From UBA5972 sp964567685 (GTDB lineage: Bacteria > Pseudomonadota > Alphaproteobacteria > Rhodobacterales > Rhodobacteraceae), in NCBI GenBank assembly GCA_964567685.1, contig CAZMNO010000042.1, positions 1 through 32,658 of the forward strand: 32,658 nucleotides of DNA, read 5' to 3'. Shown in pieces: positions 1-7,699 of the stretch (its first letter is position 1; every line of letters begins with the position of its first letter). Under the pieces are notes generated by a model. The model made no database searches and was not told the origin of the DNA. It saw nothing but the letters and a program-made list of their open reading frames with translations. The position numbers and the translations under genes were made by a program.

Positions 1-360
1 CTTCCGCGTCATAACCCATGAGAGGTTTCGGGTTTTGGCGTAGGTGCGGTATAATCGAAATCCTTATCATTTTCTGGCAGAGTTGGGTTTTGCTCTGTAC
101 CGAACCTACACTGGCTGACCGCAAAATCATAGGATTTATTTTTACTGTCTGATACTTCATGAACTGAATACTTGTTTGCGCTAATGCCACTCGGCGTCGC
201 CTGTGTGCCGGGGGTATACTAAACGCCTCTTTTCGGTGAGATTGGGGCCACAATCTGACTGAGGCAATAGGCCCAAAGCCTTCACGGGCTTTGTTATTTG
301 CTGCCGCTGTAATTATCCTTATATTCCCAGCTTGAAGATCAATTCATCTGGGATTCCGTG
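1..360. other. Non-coding region upstream of ccmF
   Basis: No supported gene is seen on either strand. All three forward frames stop within the first 45 bases. A few codons of a leftward gene could begin at 12 or 19, but too little is present to judge. The stretch looks poorer in GC than the neighbouring genes. It holds a perfect TATAAT at 50-55 without a convincing -35 box, and three small inverted repeats: 190-195 with 207-212, 239-244 with 251-256, and 274-280 with 287-293. It may be a long ccm promoter region, or may include a small RNA; the sequence alone does not decide. The ccmE gene that often lies just before ccmF is not here. Confidence 0.6.
274..293 (+). terminator. Small hairpin followed by T-rich sequence
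   Basis: CAAAGCC at 274-280 pairs perfectly with GGCTTTG at 287-293 around a 6-base loop and is followed by TTATTTG. This is a weak intrinsic-terminator shape, 67 bases before ccmF. It could end a transcript coming from the left or a short RNA starting near 60. A second perfect 6-bp hairpin (239-256) lies just before it. Confidence 0.3.
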
Positions 361-2352
361 ATGGTTGCCGAACTCGGGCATTTTGCCCTTATCCTTGCCT
401 TTGTCGTTGCTCTGGTGCAGATGATCCTGCCGCTTGTTGGGGCGCAGAAGGGCTGGGTAGGCTGGATGGAACTTGCTGCCCCTGCCGCCGTGGCGCAGGC
501 GCTTTTGACAACATTTGCCTTTGGCGCTCTGATGTATGGGTTCGCGGTATCGGATTTCTCGATCCTGCTGGTGGCCAATAATTCGCATTCCGCCAAACCG
601 ATGCTTTACAAGCTCACCGGCACCTGGGGCAATCACGAAGGCTCCATGCTGCTCTGGGTCTATATCCTGACGCTGTTCGGGGCCATTGCCGCCATTTGGG
701 GGCGCAATCTGCCAATGGCGTTGAAAGCGCGGGTGCTGGCGGTGCAATCTGCTGTGGCGGCAGCGTTTTTTGCCTTTCTGCTGTTTACGTCCAATCCGTT
801 CATCAGACTGGATTTTCCGCCGATGGATGGCAAGGGGCTGAACCCGTTGCTGCAGGATCCGGGCCTCGCCTTTCATCCACCGTTCTTGTACCTCGGCTAT
901 GTCGGTCTTTCGATGGCGTTCAGCTTTGCGGTCGCCGCCCTGATCGAGGGGCGTGTCGATGCCGCCTGGGCGCGGTGGGTGCGGCCCTGGACGCTGGCCG
1001 CCTGGATGTTTCTGACAATCGGCATCGCGCTGGGGTCCTGGTGGGCCTATTACGAGCTTGGCTGGGGCGGCTGGTGGTTCTGGGATCCGGTGGAAAACGC
1101 CAGTTTCATGCCCTGGCTCATTGCCGCTGCACTGCTGCATTCGGCAATCGTGGTGGAAAAGCGTGAAAGCCTGAAGGCCTGGACGGTTCTTCTTGCCATA
1201 CTGGCGTTCTCCTTTTCGCTCATTGGCACATTCATCGTGCGTTCAGGCGTTCTCACATCGGTTCATGCCTTTGCCAATGATCCTGAGCGTGGGGTGTTCA
1301 TTCTGGTCATTCTCGCTGTCGCAATCGGCGGTTCGCTGACACTTTTCGCTGCCCGCTCGTCCAGCCTTGCTGGCAAAGGTGTGTTTTCGCTGGTCAGCCG
1401 CGAGGCGGCGCTGATCGTGAACAATATCCTGTTGATGGTTGCAACATTCGTGGTTTTTTTCGGGACTGTCTGGCCGCTGATCGCCGAAATTGTCTTTGGC
1501 CGCAAACTCTCGGTCGCCGCGCCGTTTTTTGATATCGCGTTCACGCCTTTCTTCGTTTTACTGGCGATCGTGCTGCCGATTGGCGCGGTGTTACCGTGGA
1601 AACGCGGGCATATTGGGCGGGCGATGCGGCCGCTCTGGGGCGTACTGGCGCTGGCCCTGGCGCTGGGGGCGTTGGTTCTGGTGATGCAGACCGGTATCAG
1701 GATGATGGCACCGATAGGCCTGGCGCTGGCAGTCTGGTTGGTATTGGGGTCTTTGGCGGATATTGCGCAAAGAGTGCGGCTCTGGAAAATCCCGCTGGCA
1801 GAGAGCCTGAGACGGCTTGGAAACCTGCCGCGCGCGGATTTCGGCAAGATGACGGCCCATGCAGGCCTTGGTATCACCATTTTTGGAATTGCCGCGATTA
1901 CCGCCTGGGAAGCCGAGGATATCCGTGTGGCGCATATTGGCGACAGCTTTGAGCTTTCCGGTCCGGTGACCACCTATGAGATCCGGTTTGATAGCGTCAA
2001 CGAGGTGAACGGGGCAAATTACCGGGCAACACAAGGGGCATTTTCGGTACTGGTTGACGGGCAGGTGATTTCGCGCCTGTTCCCGGAAAAACGCGTCTAT
2101 CCGGTGTCGCGCATGCCAACGACCGAAGCGGCGATGGATATCGGATTTACCCGCGACGTTTATCTGGTTATCGGCGATGCGCAGGAAGGCGGTGGCTGGG
2201 CGGTGCGCTCCTACATCAAGCCCTTTGCCAACTGGATCTGGGCCGGGGCCACCATTATGGCACTGGGGGGGCTTTTGAGCCTGACGGATCGTCGTTTCCG
2301 GGTGGCCGCAGGGGCCAAGAGGCGGCGAGCAGAAACGGTGGCTGCAGAATGA
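361..2352 (+). CDS. ccmF: Cytochrome c heme lyase subunit CcmF
   Basis: CcmF is the large inner-membrane subunit of the System I cytochrome c maturation complex. It takes heme from holo-CcmE and, with CcmH, attaches it to the CXXCH motif of apocytochrome c on the periplasmic side. The 663-residue protein is hydrophobic throughout with many membrane segments. The family's tryptophan-rich heme-handling motif WGGWWFWDPVENASF is at residues 235-249. Length matches the family (about 650). I chose ATG 361, giving MVAELGHFAL, which matches usual CcmF starts; GTG 358 is directly in front and possible. TGGGA at 349-353 is a modest ribosome binding site. The stop overlaps the ccmH start by four bases (ATGA), so the two are translationally coupled. 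ccmE is not adjacent. Confidence 0.96.
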   Translation: MVAELGHFALILAFVVALVQMILPLVGAQKGWVGWMELAAPAAVAQALLTTFAFGALMYGFAVSDFSILLVANNSHSAKPMLYKLTGTWGNHEGSMLLWVYILTLFGAIAAIWGRNLPMALKARVLAVQSAVAAAFFAFLLFTSNPFIRLDFPPMDGKGLNPLLQDPGLAFHPPFLYLGYVGLSMAFSFAVAALIEGRVDAAWARWVRPWTLAAWMFLTIGIALGSWWAYYELGWGGWWFWDPVENASFMPWLIAAALLHSAIVVEKRESLKAWTVLLAILAFSFSLIGTFIVRSGVLTSVHAFANDPERGVFILVILAVAIGGSLTLFAARSSSLAGKGVFSLVSREAALIVNNILLMVATFVVFFGTVWPLIAEIVFGRKLSVAAPFFDIAFTPFFVLLAIVLPIGAVLPWKRGHIGRAMRPLWGVLALALALGALVLVMQTGIRMMAPIGLALAVWLVLGSLADIAQRVRLWKIPLAESLRRLGNLPRADFGKMTAHAGLGITIFGIAAITAWEAEDIRVAHIGDSFELSGPVTTYEIRFDSVNEVNGANYRATQGAFSVLVDGQVISRLFPEKRVYPVSRMPTTEAAMDIGFTRDVYLVIGDAQEGGGWAVRSYIKPFANWIWAGATIMALGGLLSLTDRRFRVAAGAKRRRAETVAAE

Positions 2353-2801
2353 GGCGCGTATTTGCATATTGCGGCCTGTTGCTGCTGCTGACACTTCCGG
2401 CCTTGGCGGTTGAGCCCGATGAAATCCTTGCAGACCCGGCGCTGGAAGCGCGGGCGCGCGAGATTTCAAAAGAGCTGCGCTGTCTGGTTTGCCGTAACGA
2501 ATCCATTGATGACAGCAATGCCGGACTGGCACGGGATCTGCGCCTTTTGGTGCGCGAACGCCTTGTTGCCGGGGATAGCGATGCCGAGGTTATGGCTTTT
2601 GTCGTCAGCCGTTACGGCGAGTTTGTGTTGCTGCGCCCACTGTTCAGTGGTGCAAACCTGTTGCTCTGGCTTGCGGGGCCGCTGATGCTGCTTGTGGTGC
2701 TCGTGATCGGTTACGTCACAATTCGCCGGCGCAGGCCTGCTACGGTCAAAGCGCTGAGCGCGGCGGAAAAATCGCGGCTTGAGGAAATTCTCAAAGAGTG
2801 A
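2349..2801 (+). CDS. ccmH: Cytochrome c maturation protein CcmH (thiol-redox subunit)
   Basis: CcmH (CcmL/CycL) is a membrane-anchored thiol oxidoreductase that keeps the heme-binding cysteines of apocytochrome c reduced and works with CcmF. The 150-residue product has an N-terminal signal sequence (MRRVFAYCGLLLLL, then ALA), the conserved RCLVCRNESIDDSNA segment with its CXXC pair near residues 40-43, and one C-terminal membrane helix at about 103-122 followed by a basic cytoplasmic tail. Many homologues have CXXCQN; the arginine in place of glutamine does not touch the redox cysteines. There is no separate TPR-type CcmI domain here. It overlaps ccmF by four bases. Confidence 0.95.
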   Translation: MRRVFAYCGLLLLLTLPALAVEPDEILADPALEARAREISKELRCLVCRNESIDDSNAGLARDLRLLVRERLVAGDSDAEVMAFVVSRYGEFVLLRPLFSGANLLLWLAGPLMLLVVLVIGYVTIRRRRPATVKALSAAEKSRLEEILKE

Positions 2802-2890
2802 CGCAGGGTTCGCGTGAAAACATGCTCGCAGGCTGGGCAAAGCTGGCGTAATAAGGCGGCAACGCCGAATGAATGAGGAGCCCCGTGATC

Positions 2891-3667
2891 ATGGTCTATT
2901 CAACGATCACCCTGACCGCAGAAAACGATATCGCAACACTGACGCTCAACCGACCGGATGTGCTGAATGGCATGAGCGGCCAGATGCGGGCGGAAATTCA
3001 GGATGCGGTGAAGGAGGCCGGTCGTTCGGCCCGGGTGCTTGTGATCACCGGTGCCGGGCGCGGCTTTTGCTCGGGCCAGGATCTTGGCGGGGCCACTGAC
3101 GTGACCAGCATCGATCTTGAAGGCACACTGATCGATGAATACGAGCCGATGCTCAGGGCGATTTATGACTGCCCGATTCCAACCATCGCCGCTGTCAACG
3201 GTGCCGCAGCCGGGGCAGGGGCCAATCTGGCGCTGGCAGCCGATGTGGTGATTGCCCGCGAAGACGCCTATTTCATGCAGGCCTTTTCGCTGATCGGGCT
3301 TATTCCAGATGCTGGTGGCTCCTATTTCATGCCGCGCAACATGGGTTTTGCCAAAGCCATGGGGGCGGCACTGTTTGCTGACAAGATCACCGGGCGTCAG
3401 GCAGCAGACTGGGGGCTGATCTGGGAAGCGGTGCCCGAGGCCGAGTTTGATGCGGTGGTCGCTGCACGCGCTACCAAGCTGGCATCAGGCCCGACCGCGG
3501 GTTATGCAAAGATCAAGCAGTCCTTGCGCGCCAGTTTTGAGAACAGTTTGGATCAGCAACTTGCGCTTGAGGCCAAATTACAGGGCGAGGCCGGGAAATC
3601 CCGTGATTTCGCCGAAGGGGTGCTGGCGTTCAATGAGAAACGCAAACCCCGGTTTGAGGGGCGGTAA
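2891..3667 (+). CDS. Enoyl-CoA hydratase/isomerase family protein (PaaG-like)
   Basis: A crotonase-fold protein of 258 residues, expected to act on an acyl-CoA in the cytoplasm. The oxyanion-hole segment GRGFCSGQDLGG is at residues 57-68, and a second CoA-binding glycine-rich stretch NGAAAGAGANLALAADV follows. The active-site loop reads LIPDAGGSYFMPR, with Asp140 where classical hydratases have the second glutamate. That pattern resembles PaaG (phenylacetate-pathway isomerase) more than EchA. No paa genes are nearby, so the substrate is unknown. The start is ATG 2891, served by AGGAG at 2876-2880; in-frame ATG 2873 and GTG 2885 are alternatives, but the AGGAG lies inside or too close to them. 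It follows ccmH after about 90 bases, perhaps in the same transcript. Confidence 0.88.
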   Translation: MVYSTITLTAENDIATLTLNRPDVLNGMSGQMRAEIQDAVKEAGRSARVLVITGAGRGFCSGQDLGGATDVTSIDLEGTLIDEYEPMLRAIYDCPIPTIAAVNGAAAGAGANLALAADVVIAREDAYFMQAFSLIGLIPDAGGSYFMPRNMGFAKAMGAALFADKITGRQAADWGLIWEAVPEAEFDAVVAARATKLASGPTAGYAKIKQSLRASFENSLDQQLALEAKLQGEAGKSRDFAEGVLAFNEKRKPRFEGR

Positions 3668-3669
3668 GA

Positions 3670-3693
3670 CCGGGGCGCTGCCCCAGGCCCCGG
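3670..3693. terminator. GC-rich hairpin between convergent genes
   Basis: CCGGGGC at 3670-3676 pairs perfectly with GCCCCGG at 3687-3693 over a 10-base loop, followed by CGTATTTACT. It lies three bases after the crotonase stop and before the end of the convergent ABM gene, as expected for a terminator used by the rightward transcript and perhaps by both. The T-run is short. Confidence 0.5.
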
Positions 3694-3724
3694 CGTATTT
3701 ACTAAAACAATGATAACGCGGTGA

Positions 3725-4072
3725 TCAGCGCCCTTCGGGGCCGTCATAGTCGCGTTCTACCTTTGCGACACGCAGGGTGTAGTGCTCGTACCAGCGGGTT
3801 TTGCCGAGTTTTTGGGCCAGCAGATGTTCGCTGACCTCCTTCCAGTTTTTCAGCGCCGCTTCGTCTTGCCAGTAGCTGACGGTGATGCCGAAACCCTCGG
3901 CATCACGTGTTGTCTCAACGCCGAGATAGCCGGGTTGCTCGGTTGCAAGGGCAGCAATTTTGTCGGCCATCGCTGTGTAACCCGCGTCGCCTTCGCGCCG
4001 CTGGTTGGCGAAAATGACGGCGAAATAAGGCGCGGTCGCCAAGGGGGCGAAACGTGACCCGTTCTCGGCCAT
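3725..4072 (-). CDS. ABM-domain (antibiotic biosynthesis monooxygenase-like) protein
   Basis: A 115-residue single-domain protein of the dimeric alpha/beta-barrel ABM fold (ActVA-Orf6/HmoA-like). What is visible is the typical order: a first strand (PYFAVIFANQR), a helix (AMADKIAALATEQPGYLG), strand pairs around GFGITVSYW, then the conserved W-x-D-E-A-A-L-K-x-W stretch and a C-terminal YEHYTLRV strand. Members include cofactor-free monooxygenases, heme-degrading enzymes and proteins of unknown role; the substrate cannot be read here. It starts 13 bases after the stop of the fused transporter ATPase on the same strand, so it is very probably the last gene of that operon. It may process the imported compound, but that is inference. 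Confidence 0.8.
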   Translation of the reverse strand: MAENGSRFAPLATAPYFAVIFANQRREGDAGYTAMADKIAALATEQPGYLGVETTRDAEGFGITVSYWQDEAALKNWKEVSEHLLAQKLGKTRWYEHYTLRVAKVERDYDGPEGR

Positions 4073-4085
4073 TCCAGGTGCGCCT

Positions 4086-6173
4086 CTATTCCGCAGCGAT
4101 CTTGATCACCGGTTCCATCTTGGCAAAGATTTCATCCGCCAGATGACATTTGACCTGATGCCCGTCAGCAAGCGTGCGGATCGGCGGCACCTCAGCGTCG
4201 CAAAGCCCACCCTCGACCTCGCCCTTCCAGCGGCAGCGGGTTTGGAACGGGCAGCCCGGGGGCGGGTTGACCGCCGATGGGATATCACCTTCCAGCACGA
4301 TACGCTGTTTTTCTACATGGGTATCGGCAATCGGCACAGCAGAAAGCAACGCCTCGGTATAGGGGTGGTAGGGGGGCGAGAAGACCTGATCGGTCGAACC
4401 CAGTTCCACCACGTGCCCGAGATACATCACCATCACCCTGTCGCTGAGATAGCGCACGATGGAAAGGTCATGGCTGATGAAGAGCAGCGTTGTCAGTTCT
4501 TTACGCTGAATTTCCATCAAGAGGTCAGTGACCGCTGCCTGCACCGAAACATCAAGCGCCGAAACCGGCTCGTCCGCCACAACGATCTTGGCGTCCCCGG
4601 CAAAAGCGCGGGCTATGCCGACCCTCTGTTTCTGCCCACCGGAAAGTTGACGCGGCATCCTTGTGGCAAACTCGCGCGGCAGTTTTACCAGATCGAGAAG
4701 CTCCAGCATATGGGCCCAACGTTCGGCGTTGTTGTGGCCAATGCCGAAAATCTCCAGCGCCCGGACGATTTGCCGACCCACTGTCATTGACGGATTGAGC
4801 GTATCAAACGGGTTCTGGAACACCATCTGCACCGAGGAAACGGTTTTTGTGTCGCGATCTTCAATCGGAACAGCGGAGATTTCTTCGCCATTCATCTGGA
4901 TCGAACCAGCAGTAGCCGTTTCCAGCCCCATCAGAACCTTGGCGAAGGTTGACTTGCCGCAACCGGATTCACCAACAATGGCCAGGGTTTCACCTTCGCG
5001 CGCGTCAAAGCTGATGGTTTCATTGGCCTTGACCACTTTGGTTTCGCCCGACGAGCCAAAGAGCGCATTGGCCGCCACCTCATAGTATTTCTTGAGGTTT
5101 TCAAGCTTCAGAACCACCTCGCCCTTTTCCGCGCTTTCCTGTTCAGCCGCCGCGACAATGGGCGCATTCCAGTCGATATCGGCGATACGCAGACAGCGGC
5201 TGTCATGGCGGTCGTCACCCGTAATCGGCTGCATCCGAATGTCACTGGCATTGCACAATCCATCCTGGAAATAATCACAGCGAGGCCCGAAATTGCAGCC
5301 ATTGGGGCGTTCGTGCGGCAAGGGGAAGTTGCCGGGAATGGCCACCAGCGGGCGCGAGTTCTTGTCGGCCCCGGGCAGCGGGATCGAACGGAACAGGGCC
5401 TGTGTGTAGGGGTGCTGCATCTTGTCAAAGACATCTTCGATGGAGCCGGTTTCAACCGCCTCGCCGGAATACATCACACAAAGCCGGTCGCAGGTATCCA
5501 TCACAAGGCCCAGATTGTGTGAAATGAACAGCATCGACGTGCCGTATTTTTCACCCAGTGCCTTGACCAGATCGACGATCCCGGCTTCGACCGTCACGTC
5601 AAGCGCGGTGGTTGGCTCGTCAAGGATCAGCAAAGACGGTTTGCTCATCAGCGCCATGGCAATGACGATCCGCTGCTGCTGTCCACCGGAAAGCTGGTGT
5701 GGAAAGGATTTCAGGATCCGGTCAGGGTCTGGCAGGCGGACGTCTTCGACGACCTGTCTGGCCAACTGCATGGCTTCCTCTTTCGATTTGCCCTCATGGA
5801 TCATCGGCACTTCAGCCAGTTGCATCCCGATTTTCATCGCCGGGTTCAAGGATGCCATCGGTTCCTGATAGATCATGGCGATTTCCGAGCCGCGCAGATC
5901 GCGTAATTCTTCCATCGACATCTGGTTGAGATCGCGCCCCTTGAACTTGATCGTGCCGTCAACGATCTTGCCGTTGACGCCAAGGTCCTGCATGACGCCA
6001 AGCGCCACTGTGGATTTGCCGCAGCCGCTCTCGCCGACAAGGCCCATGGCCTCGCCGGGTTGAACCACACAGGAAAAATCCATAACCGCCGGGATTTCCC
6101 GCAAGCGCGTAAAGAATGAAATCGAGAGGTTCTCAATTTCAAGGATCGGGCCGTCATAGTCCCATTTTGCCAT
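4086..6173 (-). CDS. Fused double ATPase of a peptide/nickel-type ABC importer (DppD-DppF)
   Basis: A 695-residue cytoplasmic protein holding two complete nucleotide-binding domains in tandem; in classical Dpp/Opp systems they are separate DppD and DppF subunits. Domain 1: Walker A GESGCGKST at 47-55, Q-loop near 103, signature LSGGQQQR at 161-168, Walker B LLILDEP at 181-187. Domain 2: Walker A at 401-409, signature LSGGQKQR at 510-517, Walker B VVADEP at 531-536. Each domain is followed by the cysteine-rich oligopeptide-transporter C-terminal region (CNFGPRC and CPFQTRC). All catalytic motifs are intact, so both sites should work. GGGAGG lies five bases before the ATG. Only 11 bases separate it from the upstream permease gene. 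Confidence 0.94.
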   Translation of the reverse strand: MAKWDYDGPILEIENLSISFFTRLREIPAVMDFSCVVQPGEAMGLVGESGCGKSTVALGVMQDLGVNGKIVDGTIKFKGRDLNQMSMEELRDLRGSEIAMIYQEPMASLNPAMKIGMQLAEVPMIHEGKSKEEAMQLARQVVEDVRLPDPDRILKSFPHQLSGGQQQRIVIAMALMSKPSLLILDEPTTALDVTVEAGIVDLVKALGEKYGTSMLFISHNLGLVMDTCDRLCVMYSGEAVETGSIEDVFDKMQHPYTQALFRSIPLPGADKNSRPLVAIPGNFPLPHERPNGCNFGPRCDYFQDGLCNASDIRMQPITGDDRHDSRCLRIADIDWNAPIVAAAEQESAEKGEVVLKLENLKKYYEVAANALFGSSGETKVVKANETISFDAREGETLAIVGESGCGKSTFAKVLMGLETATAGSIQMNGEEISAVPIEDRDTKTVSSVQMVFQNPFDTLNPSMTVGRQIVRALEIFGIGHNNAERWAHMLELLDLVKLPREFATRMPRQLSGGQKQRVGIARAFAGDAKIVVADEPVSALDVSVQAAVTDLLMEIQRKELTTLLFISHDLSIVRYLSDRVMVMYLGHVVELGSTDQVFSPPYHPYTEALLSAVPIADTHVEKQRIVLEGDIPSAVNPPPGCPFQTRCRWKGEVEGGLCDAEVPPIRTLADGHQVKCHLADEIFAKMEPVIKIAAE

Positions 6174-6184
6174 GATAACCTCCC

Positions 6185-7687
6185 TTAATCTTTCAGTGAT
6201 TCTTCACGCAGGCCGTCGGCCAGCAGATTGAGACCAAGCACCAGACTGAGAAGACTCAGCGCAGGTGGCAACGCCGGATGGACGTAAACCGATAGCAGCC
6301 TGCGACCGTCATTGATCGTTGCCCCCCAGTTCGGATCTTCAGATCCGAGACCAAGCCCAAAGAAACCCAAAGTCCCCAGAAGGATTGTGGTGTAGCCGAT
6401 ACGCAGACAGAAATCGACGATCAGCGGACCCCGTGCGTTTGGCAGGATCTCCCAGAGCATGATGTACCAAGGACCTTCGCCGCGGGTTTGCGCCGCAGCC
6501 ACATAGTCGCGGGTCTGAATGTCAAGCGTAAGCCCGCGCACGATGCGGAAAATCGTCGGGGAGTTGACAAAAACAACCGCCACGAAAATGTTCAGCATTT
6601 CCGGTTCCAGCCCTAATGAAAAGATCGGTTTATGCTGCTCCCAGGTTGAGGCCATCCATTCGCCAACCGGATTGCCCTGATTGAGGTGCCCCATCACCGC
6701 AGTCCAAACACCGACAAAGGGATCCATTTCAAACACAGTGCCAAAATAGACCATCAGCATTATGATCACGATTGGTGCCGCAACATATCCCAGAACCCGC
6801 GGTGATATTCGCCAGCGCGAATACATCAGCGTCCACAGGAAGATAACCGGGAAGATGAACAAGACACCGGCCACCCAAGTCACCACGCCCGTCGACCGAA
6901 TTTCCGGTGTCACCAGCAGATAGAAAAGAAGAATAACCGGGAATGCCAGCACAAGATTGGAGACAAAGCTTAACAGGGTATCGAGCAAACCGCCGTAATA
7001 CCCCGCAGGCAAGCCAAGCGTGATTCCAACCATGAAAGCAAACAGCGTCGCAAAAGGAGCAATTTTTAGAACTATGGTTGCTCCGTCGATGAGGCGGCTG
7101 AAAATGTCCCGTGCCAGATTGTCACCACCCAGCAGGTAAAACGCATCCGGCGTGCCGCGCACAGGCGTGCCTGGCAATTTGTTTTTCATGCCGGATATCT
7201 GGGTTAAAGGATCCTGAGTAATGATAGCGTCAGAGAAAATCGCACAGAAAACCCAGAACATCACCAGGCCAAAGCCGATCATGCCAACGGGATTATCGAA
7301 CAGTTTTCCATACAGGCCAAGCCGTCGCTTGTAGCGGATGGACAAGACGAAAACTATTATCAACGCCACCCAAACTGGTCGCAATTGTCTCGATATTTCA
7401 CCGACAATGCCAACCGTGCCAAAGGGCGTTACATTGCCAGCAACCGCGTACAACACGATCACCACGATCAGTGCAAAACCGCTGTACCGAACGCCAATTC
7501 CGATATATTCCAAGGCGCCGCGTTCTACAGTGATTGTGCCATCCGGATGGTAATGAGTGCGTCCGGCTTGCATGAATAAGCCAAGTACGATCTGTGCAAT
7601 CGCAAGCGAGGCGAAAACCAAGGTGACGATCTGCAAGACCGGATTTACAACATCACCAAAGCCGCCGGTCCAGGTTAGAGGTTCCAT
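6185..7687 (-). CDS. Enlarged DppC-like ABC transporter permease
   Basis: An inner-membrane permease of the binding-protein-dependent (BPD_transp_1) family, pairing with the DppB-like subunit. The canonical core is present: first helix near 134-154 (after LFDNPVGMIG), the region LGGDNLARDIFSRLI at 186-200, the coupling EAA loop YVAAAQTRGEGPWYIML at 395-411 with LPNARGP, and the end GLRE. But it has 500 residues, while DppC proteins usually have about 300. The extra length is an N-terminal block of about 130 residues with three predicted helices (about 15-39, 65-86, 104-120) and an insertion of roughly 100 residues before the EAA loop with two more (about 276-298 and 309-327). AGGGAG is seven bases before the ATG. 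No frame break is needed to read it. Confidence 0.9.
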   Translation of the reverse strand: MEPLTWTGGFGDVVNPVLQIVTLVFASLAIAQIVLGLFMQAGRTHYHPDGTITVERGALEYIGIGVRYSGFALIVVIVLYAVAGNVTPFGTVGIVGEISRQLRPVWVALIIVFVLSIRYKRRLGLYGKLFDNPVGMIGFGLVMFWVFCAIFSDAIITQDPLTQISGMKNKLPGTPVRGTPDAFYLLGGDNLARDIFSRLIDGATIVLKIAPFATLFAFMVGITLGLPAGYYGGLLDTLLSFVSNLVLAFPVILLFYLLVTPEIRSTGVVTWVAGVLFIFPVIFLWTLMYSRWRISPRVLGYVAAPIVIIMLMVYFGTVFEMDPFVGVWTAVMGHLNQGNPVGEWMASTWEQHKPIFSLGLEPEMLNIFVAVVFVNSPTIFRIVRGLTLDIQTRDYVAAAQTRGEGPWYIMLWEILPNARGPLIVDFCLRIGYTTILLGTLGFFGLGLGSEDPNWGATINDGRRLLSVYVHPALPPALSLLSLVLGLNLLADGLREESLKD

Positions 7688-7699
7688 GATTTTTCTCCC

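Noticed and set aside
1..357. tmRNA, RNase P RNA or tRNA in the left non-coding stretch
   Set aside because: No acceptor/T-arm pattern, no tag reading frame and no RNase P core motifs could be found by eye.
319..1140. A 273-codon leftward frame across the ccmF start
   Set aside because: Runs antisense to a certain ccmF and is extremely rich in Pro, Arg, His and Gln, as expected from the complement of a GC-rich gene.
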